Made by a program: the position numbers and the translations under genes. Shown piece after piece: positions 1 through 5,822 of a stretch of 5,822 nt of DNA. The DNA comes from Segetibacter sp. (lineage in GTDB: Bacteria; Bacteroidota; Bacteroidia; Chitinophagales; Chitinophagaceae): positions 1 to 5,822 of the forward strand of contig JASLBT010000134.1 of NCBI GenBank assembly GCA_030146445.1. Direction: 5' to 3'. Position 1 is the first letter of the stretch. Each line of letters begins with the position of its first letter. The notes below the pieces were generated by a model, which did not search any database, had not been told where the DNA came from, and saw only the letters and a program-made list of their open reading frames with translations.

Positions 1-314
1 CCGCTTTCACTGCAGCGCGTAGAAAGAAAGAAATAGGCATCCGGAAAGTTGTGGGAGCTTCCTCATATCAGATCACTGCCCTCCTTTCCAGGGACTTTCT
101 AAAGCTGGTATTTATCGCCTTCGTGATTGCAACTCCGATTGCATGGATCTCTATGGACAAATGGTTAGAGGATTTTGCTTACAGGATCAATATCAATATC
201 TGGGTGTTCATCTTAGCCGGAGTACTAGCAATACTTATAGCCTTACTAACGATCAGTGCGCAGTCAGTAAGGGCAGCCACGGCAAACCCCGTAAAGAGTT
301 TGAGAACTGAATAG
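1..314 (+). CDS. MacB/FtsX-family ABC transporter permease, C-terminal fragment (permease 1)
   Basis: This is the last 103 codons of a permease gene that begins upstream of the window; the reading frame is open from base 3 to the TAG at 312-314. A GTG at 51 could be read as a start, but it lies inside the conserved coupling-helix motif (EIGIRKVVGA), so it is an internal valine. The fragment is the final FtsX module: a basic stretch (ARRKKEIGIRKVVGAS) that in MacB/LolCE-type permeases contacts the ATPase, then two hydrophobic helices around LVFIAFVIATPIAWI and WVFILAGVLAILIALLTI, then the terminal NPVKSLRTE. By hand count it is about 60% identical to the same region of both permease 2 and permease 3. 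The protein would sit in the inner membrane. Its substrate and full length are unknown. The truncation is only the window edge, with no sign of a broken gene. Confidence 0.93.
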   Translation, partial: AFTAARRKKEIGIRKVVGASSYQITALLSRDFLKLVFIAFVIATPIAWISMDKWLEDFAYRININIWVFILAGVLAILIALLTISAQSVRAATANPVKSLRTE

Positions 315-333
315 GTTAAGAAGGGTGCGTGGA
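315..333 (+). repeat. post-stop tract shared with the one after permease 3 (copy 1)
   Basis: The 19 bases directly after the permease 1 stop (GTTAAGAAGGGTGCGTGGA) align with the 17 bases directly after the permease 3 stop at 5305-5321. Fifteen positions match, with two mismatches and one 2-base gap. Permease 2 lacks this tract after its stop. It may be a remnant of the duplication that made the array, or a short conserved 3' element. Chance cannot be excluded at this length. Confidence 0.45.
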
Positions 334-473
334 GTAATAGTGGAACCCCAAACCTGGTGCGTGCTACAACCACCTTCTAAGGATTGCATGTGAGCATTTC
401 ATAGAGCAGATGTTGAAGCCCGGGATTATGATTGAAAGGAACCTAAAACGAAATACTTAAAAGTCGAAAGACC
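315..473 (+). other. intergenic gap between permease 1 and permease 2
   Basis: This 159-bp spacer holds no open reading frame I can support. I looked for the Bacteroidota sigma-factor consensus (TTTG near -33, TAnnTTTG near -7) and found neither. A small CCTT-CT-AAGG inverted repeat at 373-382 has a two-base loop and no T-run, so it is not a terminator. The last 30 bases before the ATG at 474 are A-rich (for example CTAAAACGAAATAC), which suits Bacteroidota translation initiation. The first 19 bases resemble the region after the permease 3 stop. Confidence 0.5.
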
Positions 474-2840
474 ATGATAAAGAACTATTTAAAGATTGCC
501 TTCCGAAATCTACTTCGTAAGAAAGGCTTTTCCATCATCAATATATCGGGGCTGGCAGTTGGCATGGCGAGCGCAATCCTGATCTTATTGTGGATACAAC
601 ATGAAGTAACATACGATCAGTTTCACGAAAAGAAAGATCTGCTTTATGAAGCGTGGAACAGGTCGCAATTCGATGGCAAACTCCAAAGTTGGAATACCAC
701 TCCCAAGGTGCTCGGTAAAACCATAAAGGCAGATTATCCGGAAGTTGCTAATACAACCAGGGTGAACTGGGGGAATAGTATGCTTTTCCAGGTTGGCGAC
801 AAAAATCTTACCGTGACGGGAACGTTTGTGGATCCTGCTTTCCTTACTATGTTTTCTTATCCGTTGGTCAAAGGAAATCAAGCTTCCGCACTCAATCAGA
901 CTTATTCGATAGTTGTAACGGAAAAGCTGGCTGAGAAGTTATTTGGCGACGAGGAACCAATGGGAAAGGTTGTTCGTATTGAGAACAAAGATAATTTCAC
1001 TATTACAGGTGTTTTGAAAGAATTTCCGGACAATACCTTTCTGGAAAAAGGAATAGAATACCTTCTTCCCTGGGAATACATGAAAGTTTTGGGATGGGAT
1101 GATGATAACTGGGGAAACAACTCAACCAGAACATATGTTGAATTAAAACCAAATGCCTCTATAGCGCAGCTCGAGCAAAAAGTAAAAAATATTACAAAGG
1201 AGCATACTAACAACCAGGAAGACATTGAAGTATTCCTGCACCCTCTGAGTAAGTGGAGACTGTACTCCGATTTCGAGAACGGAAAGATCTCCGGCGGCAG
1301 AATAGAAATTGTGCGACTATTCAGCATCATCGCAGCATTGATACTTCTAATTGCGTGTATTAATTTCATGAATCTGAGCACTGCCAGAAGTGAAAAAAGG
1401 GCCAAAGAAGTCGGTGTACGAAAAGTCGTGGGAGCCGAAAAGAAATCCCTTGTGATGCAGTTTCTGGGAGAGTCGGTTCTTCTGGCTTTTCTGGCAGCAG
1501 TCGTTGCATTCATACTTGTTTTGGTTAGCCTGAACGCATTTGGCACTCTCGTCGATAAAGACCTACACATCAGTTATACAAGCTGGCAGTTCTGGATAAC
1601 AGCTGTTGCGTTTGTTATCGTCACAGGGATTATTGCCGGGAGTTATCCTGCATTCTATCTGGCTTCATTCAAGGCAGCCGGCGTATTGAAGGGTACATTC
1701 AAGGCTGGCAATGCACTCATCACACCAAGAAAGGTATTGGTTGTTCTTCAGTTTACTTTTGCCATCATCCTAATAATAAGTACAATCGTTGTACAGCAAC
1801 AAATAAATCATGCTCAGCAGAGGGAAACCGGGTATGCAAAAAACAATCTTGTATACCATCATCTTACCGGCGAAGCAGATAAGAATTACAACCTCATTCG
1901 CAACGAACTTCTTAGCACGGGAACTGCCGTGGCAGTAAGCAAAACAAGTGCACCAATCACGGAGGGATGGAGCGATTCCTGGGGCTTTCAATGGGTGGGT
2001 AAAAATCCGAATGCGAAAATTGATATTAACCGGTTTTGTGCGGATACTGATCTCGCTGAAACAGTCGGACTGCAGATACTGCAGGGCCGGGACTTCGATC
2101 TGCAACAATTCCCAACCGATTCGACTGCTTGTCTTATCAATGAATCAGCCGTAGAGGTTATGGGTTTCAAAAGCCCCATCGGCCAGATCATCAAGGACAA
2201 TGGTATAGACTGGCATGTGGTAGGCGTATTCAAGGACTTCATTCTTCAGTCCCCGTATCAGCCAATTCGCCCAATGGTAGTGGAGGGAGCTAAAGGATGG
2301 TTCAATGTGATTCACTATAAACTCAATAACCAGAATTCCACTTCAAAGAACCTGCAGATGGCTGAACAGATCTTTAAAAAATACAATCCGCAGTATCCCT
2401 TTGAAAACCACTTTGTGGATGAAGAGTATGGAAGAAAATTCGAGGACGAAAAGAGAACTGCAACGCTCGCTGCCCTCTTTGCTGGTCTAACCATATTTAT
2501 CTCCTGCCTGGGACTATTCGGTCTTGCAACATATATGGCGGAGAACAGGATAAAGGAGATTGGCGTCAGGAAAGTGCTGGGAGCATCTGTAACCAGTATA
2601 ACGGCTCTGTTGTCGAAAGACTTTTTGAAGCTTGTTCTGATTTCTCTTGTGATCGCGATACCGATCGGCTGGTGGGCAATGAATGCATGGCTGAATAACT
2701 ATGAATATCGGGTAGATATCCGGTGGGAAGTGTTTCTTGCAGCCGGCTTACTGTCCATGATGATCGCAATACTCACCGTTAGTTACCAGTCGGTGAAGGC
2801 CGGACTTTCAAATCCCGTGAAGAGCCTGAGATCAGAATAG
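474..2840 (+). CDS. MacB/FtsX-family ABC transporter permease, double-module, complete (permease 2)
   Basis: Complete 788-residue integral inner-membrane permease, the usual length for this two-module family (COG0577-like). Visible order: basic amphipathic N-terminus (NYLKIAFRNLLRKKG); TM1 about 20-42; the YDQFH motif at 47-51 opening the first extracytoplasmic MacB_PCD-like domain, about 45-275, which contains DPAFLTMFSYPLVKGN at 120-135; TM2 about 283-304; coupling motif EVGVRKVVGA at 312-321; TM3 about 328-357; TM4 about 372-396 with GSYPA from 389; TM5 about 420-443; second extracytoplasmic domain about 445-660; TM6 about 664-688; second coupling motif KEIGVRKVLGA at 694-704; TM7 and TM8; terminal NPVKSLRSE. 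No Walker motifs are present, so a separate ATPase must drive it. The ATG at 474 matches the family N-terminus and is preceded by AAGACC rather than a Shine-Dalgarno sequence. The usual DFHF motif of the second extracytoplasmic domain reads DFIL (588-591). MacB, LolCE and FtsX relatives extrude or mechanically move substrates; the substrate here is unknown. Confidence 0.95.
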   Translation: MIKNYLKIAFRNLLRKKGFSIINISGLAVGMASAILILLWIQHEVTYDQFHEKKDLLYEAWNRSQFDGKLQSWNTTPKVLGKTIKADYPEVANTTRVNWGNSMLFQVGDKNLTVTGTFVDPAFLTMFSYPLVKGNQASALNQTYSIVVTEKLAEKLFGDEEPMGKVVRIENKDNFTITGVLKEFPDNTFLEKGIEYLLPWEYMKVLGWDDDNWGNNSTRTYVELKPNASIAQLEQKVKNITKEHTNNQEDIEVFLHPLSKWRLYSDFENGKISGGRIEIVRLFSIIAALILLIACINFMNLSTARSEKRAKEVGVRKVVGAEKKSLVMQFLGESVLLAFLAAVVAFILVLVSLNAFGTLVDKDLHISYTSWQFWITAVAFVIVTGIIAGSYPAFYLASFKAAGVLKGTFKAGNALITPRKVLVVLQFTFAIILIISTIVVQQQINHAQQRETGYAKNNLVYHHLTGEADKNYNLIRNELLSTGTAVAVSKTSAPITEGWSDSWGFQWVGKNPNAKIDINRFCADTDLAETVGLQILQGRDFDLQQFPTDSTACLINESAVEVMGFKSPIGQIIKDNGIDWHVVGVFKDFILQSPYQPIRPMVVEGAKGWFNVIHYKLNNQNSTSKNLQMAEQIFKKYNPQYPFENHFVDEEYGRKFEDEKRTATLAALFAGLTIFISCLGLFGLATYMAENRIKEIGVRKVLGASVTSITALLSKDFLKLVLISLVIAIPIGWWAMNAWLNNYEYRVDIRWEVFLAAGLLSMMIAILTVSYQSVKAGLSNPVKSLRSE

Positions 2841-2874
2841 GTGATCTGCCGGGTTGACGGCTTTCATCAAGATT

Positions 2875-5304
2875 ATGGAATCAATTATTCGCTCAATAAA
2901 ACCGAGTACCTTGCTTAGTTCATACATCAAAATAGCATTCAGAAACCTGAGAAAAAACCGCATCTATACTGCCGTAAATCTCCTGGGGCTATCCGTTGGC
3001 ATTTCAAGCTGTCTGCTGATCGGAATTTATATTCTACACGAACGCAGCTACGACCGCTTCCACAAAAATGCGGATCAGATTGCACGGATCACGATGGAAT
3101 ATAAGGTGTCGGATGTAGTGAATGGAACGGCAGTGACAGGAACAAAAGCCGGTCCTCAACTGGCCAGAACGTTCCCTGAGATCAAACAGTTTGTGCGCAC
3201 TATGAAATACCCGTCAGTGGTTTCATACCAGGCGAAAAGGTTCGAAGAAAAAAAGTTCCTGTATGCTGATTCCGGTTTTTTCCATGTATTCTCGTTCCCC
3301 CTGTTGCAGGGAAACTCACAGACGGCACTAAATGCGCCCGATAAGGTAGTGATCACAAGAAGTGCTGCGAAGAAATATTTCGGATCTGCAGAGCCGTTAG
3401 GAAAAACACTATCTATTGGGGAGAACAAAATCTTTATAGTGTCTGCCGTTGCTGCCGATTGTCCGCAGAACTCTCAGATCCAATTCGAATTCGTAGCGGC
3501 ATTCACTGCACTGAATGCATCAAAGGAAGAAACCTGGTGGAATGCAAATTACTATACCTACCTCCTGTTAAACGAGGCGGGTATAATACCATCTGTCGAA
3601 AAAAAGGTGAAAACCTATATGGAACAGGTTACCCGCGAACTGGATATGGGCTCCGGAAATCATCTTACCTATTATCTTGAACCGCTGAAGCAGGTACACC
3701 TGCATTCGAAGCTGGATGGCCTGGAGCCAGGGAACAACATTGTTTATATAATCATCCTCGGCATTGTTGCTTTTCTGATCCTGGTGATTGCTTGTGTAAA
3801 CTATACCAACCTGGCAATAGCGCAATCAACGGCGCGGGCCGGGGAAGTCGGTGTACGGAAAGTGCTGGGTGCGCAAAAGGGCCAGCTGTTCAGACAATTC
3901 ATTCTTGAGTCTTTTTTTATGGCGCTGCTTTCGCTGACAGTGGCGTTTGTTCTTGCAGTTGTTCTGCTTCCATATTTTAACGACCTAGCAGGAAAGAACT
4001 TTACACCCGGAATCTTTTTTCAACGAAACGTTCTGCTGCTATTGTTACTAACAATCGTATTAGTCAGTATCCTTTCCGGATCCTACCCTGCTCTTTTACT
4101 TTCAAACGTCCGGTTGATCAAGGTATTGAAGTCAGGATTCAGCTTTACCTCCGGAGCGGGCACATTACGGAAGTCTTTGATCGTTTTTCAATTTTCAATC
4201 TCTCTGTTTCTTATCATCATCACTATAATAATTCTCCAACAATTGAACTTTGTCCAAAGCAAGGACCTTGGATATGATAAAGACCTGGTTGTTGTGTTAC
4301 CCGTCGACAACTCGATGCTCAAAAATATCGATGCTATAAAAAGGGCCATTAACAGCGTACCGGGTGTGTCAAAAGTTGGAGGCGCATATGAAGATCCCAC
4401 CCAGGTAGACTGGGGAGACGGAATAATGAAGGGAGACGGCGAAGGCGAAGAGCCTATCTCTGTTAATGCGATGCCGGTAGACGAAGACTTTATACAGACA
4501 CTTGGAATGCAAGTGATCGCAGGAAGCACTTACACCAATGCAGATGTTCTTCAGTTTGATACTTCCGACAACGGAAAAAATTTCAGGCATTCCTTTGTTT
4601 TAAATGAAACCGCAGTAAAACAGCTTGGGTGGACACCGGAAGAGGCTATTGGAAAAACAATCTCTAAAGGCAACGCCGGCACTATTAAGGGCGTGCTGCG
4701 AGACTTTCATTTCAAATCATTACATAATCCAATCGGTCCCTTGGTAATGTTTCTTAGCAAGAACCAAATCAGGAATCTGTTTGTGAAGGTGGAACCTTCC
4801 GAAATAAACAACACGCTGGCCCAACTGGAGCAGACCTGGAGATCGCGTATTCCGCACCGACCTTTTGAATATCATTTCCTGGACGAAGATTACCAGGCCC
4901 TGTATGCGGCCGAGCAGCGAACTGCAAAAGTATTTACCACTTTTTCATCACTGGCTATCCTACTTGCATGCCTCGGTCTATTCGCTCTTACGGCATACGC
5001 AGTGGTTCAAAGGACAAAGGAAATTGGCATACGGAAAGTGTTAGGAGCAAACCTGCTTAATCTTTTCGCCCTGTTATCAAAAGATTTCCTCATCCTGATC
5101 TTAATAGCGTTATTGATTGCATGTCCGGTTGCCTGGATCGCTGCCGGTAAATGGCTCGAAGAATTCACGTATCGAATTAGCGTGCAGTGGTGGGTATTTA
5201 TATTAGCCGGAGTGTCAACTTTGGCAATTGCCGTGCTCACATTAAGCTTTCAGGTTATAAAAGCTGGAATGATGAATCCGGTGAAGAGTCTCCGGTCCGA
5301 GTGA
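2875..5304 (+). CDS. MacB/FtsX-family ABC transporter permease, double-module, complete (permease 3)
   Basis: Complete 809-residue inner-membrane permease with the same plan as permease 2. TM1 lies about 33-55; YDRFH at 59-63 begins the first extracytoplasmic domain, with DSGFFHVFSFPLLQGN at 132-147; TM2 about 290-313; coupling motif EVGVRKVLGA at 324-333; TM3 and TM4, with GSYPA at 402-406; TM5 about 434-456; second extracytoplasmic domain about 458-680; TM6 about 684-709; coupling motif KEIGIRKVLGA at 715-725; TM7 and TM8; terminal NPVKSLRSE. I chose the ATG at 2875 because AAGATT precedes it, resembling AAGACC before permease 2. An in-frame TTG at 2854 would add seven residues and a TTG at 2911 would remove twelve. 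The gene starts 34 bp after permease 2, which suggests co-transcription. The N-terminus is about 14 residues longer than that of permease 2 before the shared YIKIAFRNL block. The second extracytoplasmic domain has an acidic, glycine-rich segment (WGDGIMKGDGEGEE) and GSTY at 550-553 where permease 2 has GRDF. No ATPase motif is present. Confidence 0.94.
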   Translation: MESIIRSIKPSTLLSSYIKIAFRNLRKNRIYTAVNLLGLSVGISSCLLIGIYILHERSYDRFHKNADQIARITMEYKVSDVVNGTAVTGTKAGPQLARTFPEIKQFVRTMKYPSVVSYQAKRFEEKKFLYADSGFFHVFSFPLLQGNSQTALNAPDKVVITRSAAKKYFGSAEPLGKTLSIGENKIFIVSAVAADCPQNSQIQFEFVAAFTALNASKEETWWNANYYTYLLLNEAGIIPSVEKKVKTYMEQVTRELDMGSGNHLTYYLEPLKQVHLHSKLDGLEPGNNIVYIIILGIVAFLILVIACVNYTNLAIAQSTARAGEVGVRKVLGAQKGQLFRQFILESFFMALLSLTVAFVLAVVLLPYFNDLAGKNFTPGIFFQRNVLLLLLLTIVLVSILSGSYPALLLSNVRLIKVLKSGFSFTSGAGTLRKSLIVFQFSISLFLIIITIIILQQLNFVQSKDLGYDKDLVVVLPVDNSMLKNIDAIKRAINSVPGVSKVGGAYEDPTQVDWGDGIMKGDGEGEEPISVNAMPVDEDFIQTLGMQVIAGSTYTNADVLQFDTSDNGKNFRHSFVLNETAVKQLGWTPEEAIGKTISKGNAGTIKGVLRDFHFKSLHNPIGPLVMFLSKNQIRNLFVKVEPSEINNTLAQLEQTWRSRIPHRPFEYHFLDEDYQALYAAEQRTAKVFTTFSSLAILLACLGLFALTAYAVVQRTKEIGIRKVLGANLLNLFALLSKDFLILILIALLIACPVAWIAAGKWLEEFTYRISVQWWVFILAGVSTLAIAVLTLSFQVIKAGMMNPVKSLRSE

Positions 5305-5321
5305 GTTAGGAAGCGTGTGGA
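5305..5321 (+). repeat. post-stop tract shared with the one after permease 1 (copy 2)
   Basis: GTTAGGAAGCGTGTGGA follows the permease 3 TGA immediately and aligns with 315-333 after the permease 1 stop, with 15 matching positions. The adjoining coding ends are also similar (both encode NPVKSLR-x-E), so the homology appears to run through the stop codon. Its function is unknown, and a duplication scar is the simplest reading. Confidence 0.45.
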
Positions 5322-5356
5322 TATAAATGTCCGCCAACCAAAAAACACCCAGAATC

Positions 5357-5379
5357 ATTGCACTCATTGTCTATGCAAT
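5357..5379. repeat. small inverted repeat (6-bp arms, 11-nt loop)
   Basis: ATTGCA at 5357-5362 and TGCAAT at 5374-5379 are exact inverted copies separated by 11 bases, about 40 bp upstream of the permease 4 start. It could be a regulator half-site pair or a weak RNA hairpin. The arms are short enough to occur by chance and no T-run follows, so it is not offered as a terminator. Confidence 0.25.
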
Positions 5380-5406
5380 CCAACATTCAACCTTCAACAT
5401 TTCACC
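5379..5406 (+). repeat. degenerate heptamer tandem repeat upstream of permease 4
   Basis: Four consecutive seven-base units can be read here: TCCAACA, TTCAACC, TTCAACA and TTTCACC. The central two share TTCAAC exactly, and the outer two differ from that core by one base or a one-base shift. The array ends 12 bases before the ATG at 5419, so it probably lies in the 5' leader of permease 4 if transcription starts upstream. Function is not known. It might be a genome-wide spacer repeat, a protein-binding array, or an unstructured A/C-rich leader that helps ribosome loading. Confidence 0.5.
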
Positions 5407-5418
5407 ACAACTAAAACA

Positions 5419-5822
5419 ATGACTGCACTAAAAGTATCCATACGTCGCCTCTGGCATAACAAGCTGTATTCCGGAATAAATATTATCGGACTTACCACGG
5501 GCATCACCTGCCTGCTGCTTGCTGTCCTGTATATGAAGGATGAATGGAGCTTTGATAAGTTCCATAAAAACAATCCTCATTTGTACAGGGTCACCACTAC
5601 CCTCTCGGAAAGCAAAGAAGAAACTCCACGAAAAACGGGCGGCACGGGACAGGTACAGGGACCCGCATTTAAAGCGCAGGTACCTGAAATAAAAGAATAC
5701 GTCCGGGTTATGGGCGGAGATATTTACGACGATCTCAGTGCAAATGGCAAGGTCCTCGGCTTACAAACGCTTTATGTAGACACCAGCTTTTTTGATGTAT
5801 TCAGTTTCACATTCCTTCACGG
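5419..5822 (+). CDS. MacB/FtsX-family ABC transporter permease, N-terminal fragment (permease 4)
   Basis: An ATG at 5419 opens a frame that stays open to the window end (134 complete codons), so this is the first part of a fourth paralogue. The order matches the other permeases: basic N-terminus (LKVSIRRLWHNKLY), TM1 about 18-40 (INIIGLTTGITCLLLAVLY), the family motif FDKFH at 45-49 where the others have YDQFH or YDRFH, the start of the first extracytoplasmic domain with HLYRV at 54-58, and DTSFFDVFSF at 121-130, equivalent to DSGFFHVFSF of permease 3. It is more divergent than permeases 2 and 3: the IAFRNL block is replaced by VSIRRL. The start is supported by its position relative to TM1 and by ACTAAAACA immediately upstream. 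The length, the C-terminal FtsX modules and the substrate cannot be seen. It probably belongs to the same transcription unit or array, 114 bp downstream of permease 3. Confidence 0.92.
   Translation, partial: MTALKVSIRRLWHNKLYSGINIIGLTTGITCLLLAVLYMKDEWSFDKFHKNNPHLYRVTTTLSESKEETPRKTGGTGQVQGPAFKAQVPEIKEYVRVMGGDIYDDLSANGKVLGLQTLYVDTSFFDVFSFTFLH

Larger units (their letters stand above)
5305..5418 (+). other. intergenic gap between permease 3 and permease 4
   Basis: This 114-bp spacer contains no supportable gene. From left to right it holds the post-stop tract, a weak GGATATAAATGTCC stem (five pairs including one G-T), an A-run at about 5340-5345, a 6-bp inverted repeat, and the heptamer repeat leading into the permease 4 start. 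No T-run follows either potential stem, so neither is a good intrinsic terminator. I found no TAnnTTTG promoter element. The last bases before the ATG (ACTAAAACA) are A-rich, as expected for initiation in Bacteroidota. Confidence 0.5.

Noticed and set aside
51..314. Short stand-alone 87-aa gene starting at GTG 51
   Set aside because: The frame is open upstream to base 3, and the GTG falls inside the conserved EIGIRKVVGA motif, so this is the tail of a larger permease.
373..382. CCTT-CT-AAGG hairpin as a terminator after permease 1
   Set aside because: The loop would be only two bases, the stem four pairs, and no T-run follows.
902..1570. 222-codon open frame on the minus strand inside permease 2
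   Set aside because: It lies wholly opposite a strongly supported permease gene, and its translation is serine/arginine-rich with no recognisable family motif. It is an antisense shadow.
1948..2154. 68-codon plus-strand frame overlapping permease 2
   Set aside because: It is out of frame within a conserved domain of permease 2, has no homology I recognise, and has no independent initiation context.
4188..4529. 113-codon minus-strand open frame inside permease 3
   Set aside because: Fully antisense to conserved coding sequence, with a translation of low-complexity composition and no recognised domain. The other minus-strand frames fail for the same reason.
5321..5379. Stems GGATATAAATGTCC and ATTGCA...TGCAAT as terminators after permease 3
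   Set aside because: The stems are short, one needs a G-T pair, and neither is followed by a run of T.
381..5381. Shared nonamer GGATTGCAT (381-389) and its reverse complement ATGCAATCC (5373-5381) in two gaps as a common operator
   Set aside because: There is only one copy in each gap, in opposite orientation and at unrelated distances from the starts. A nine-base match between two gaps is weak evidence and may be chance.
1..5822. CRISPR array, transposase, tRNA/rRNA, toxin-antitoxin or phage-defence genes
   Set aside because: None are present: the coding sequence is fully accounted for by four permeases, and the gaps are too short and lack direct repeats with spacers or conserved RNA features.

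Overview
The window is a coding-dense stretch of what looks like a Bacteroidota chromosome. It holds four consecutive, same-strand genes for large MacB/FtsX-type ABC transporter permeases; the first and last are cut by the window edges. The assignment to Bacteroidota, perhaps a Chitinophagaceae- or Cytophagales-like lineage, is an inference. It rests on the roughly 790-810 residue double-module permease architecture, on its arrangement in tandem paralogues, and on start codons preceded by A-rich sequence rather than a Shine-Dalgarno box. No rRNA, tRNA or taxonomic marker is present to confirm it.

Layout: 1-314 is the C-terminal end of permease 1. A 159-bp gap follows. 474-2840 is the complete permease 2 (788 aa). 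A 34-bp gap follows. 2875-5304 is the complete permease 3 (809 aa from the preferred ATG). A 114-bp gap with a short heptamer repeat follows. 5419-5822 is the N-terminal end of permease 4. I see no convincing factor-independent terminator or consensus Bacteroidota promoter (TAnnTTTG) in any gap, so read-through transcription as one operon is plausible but not shown.

Each full-length protein has the same plan: a short basic cytoplasmic N-terminus, TM1, a large extracytoplasmic (MacB_PCD-like) domain, a three-helix FtsX domain with a coupling-helix motif of the form E-(I/V)-G-(I/V)-R-K-V-(V/L)-G-A, a fifth TM helix, a second extracytoplasmic domain, and a second FtsX domain ending in N-P-V-K-S-L-R-(T/S)-E. 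Two FtsX modules in one chain suggest that a single polypeptide supplies both halves of the membrane part of the transporter. No ATPase (no Walker A or LSGGQ protein), no MacA-like adaptor and no outer-membrane factor is encoded here, so the energising subunit must lie elsewhere. The substrate cannot be read from the sequence.

This is a paralogue array of a known but poorly characterised family, not an obviously new system. The points worth a second look are the array itself, divergence in the second extracytoplasmic domains, a mosaic similarity pattern in permease 1, a short conserved tract after two of the stop codons, and the heptamer repeat before permease 4.
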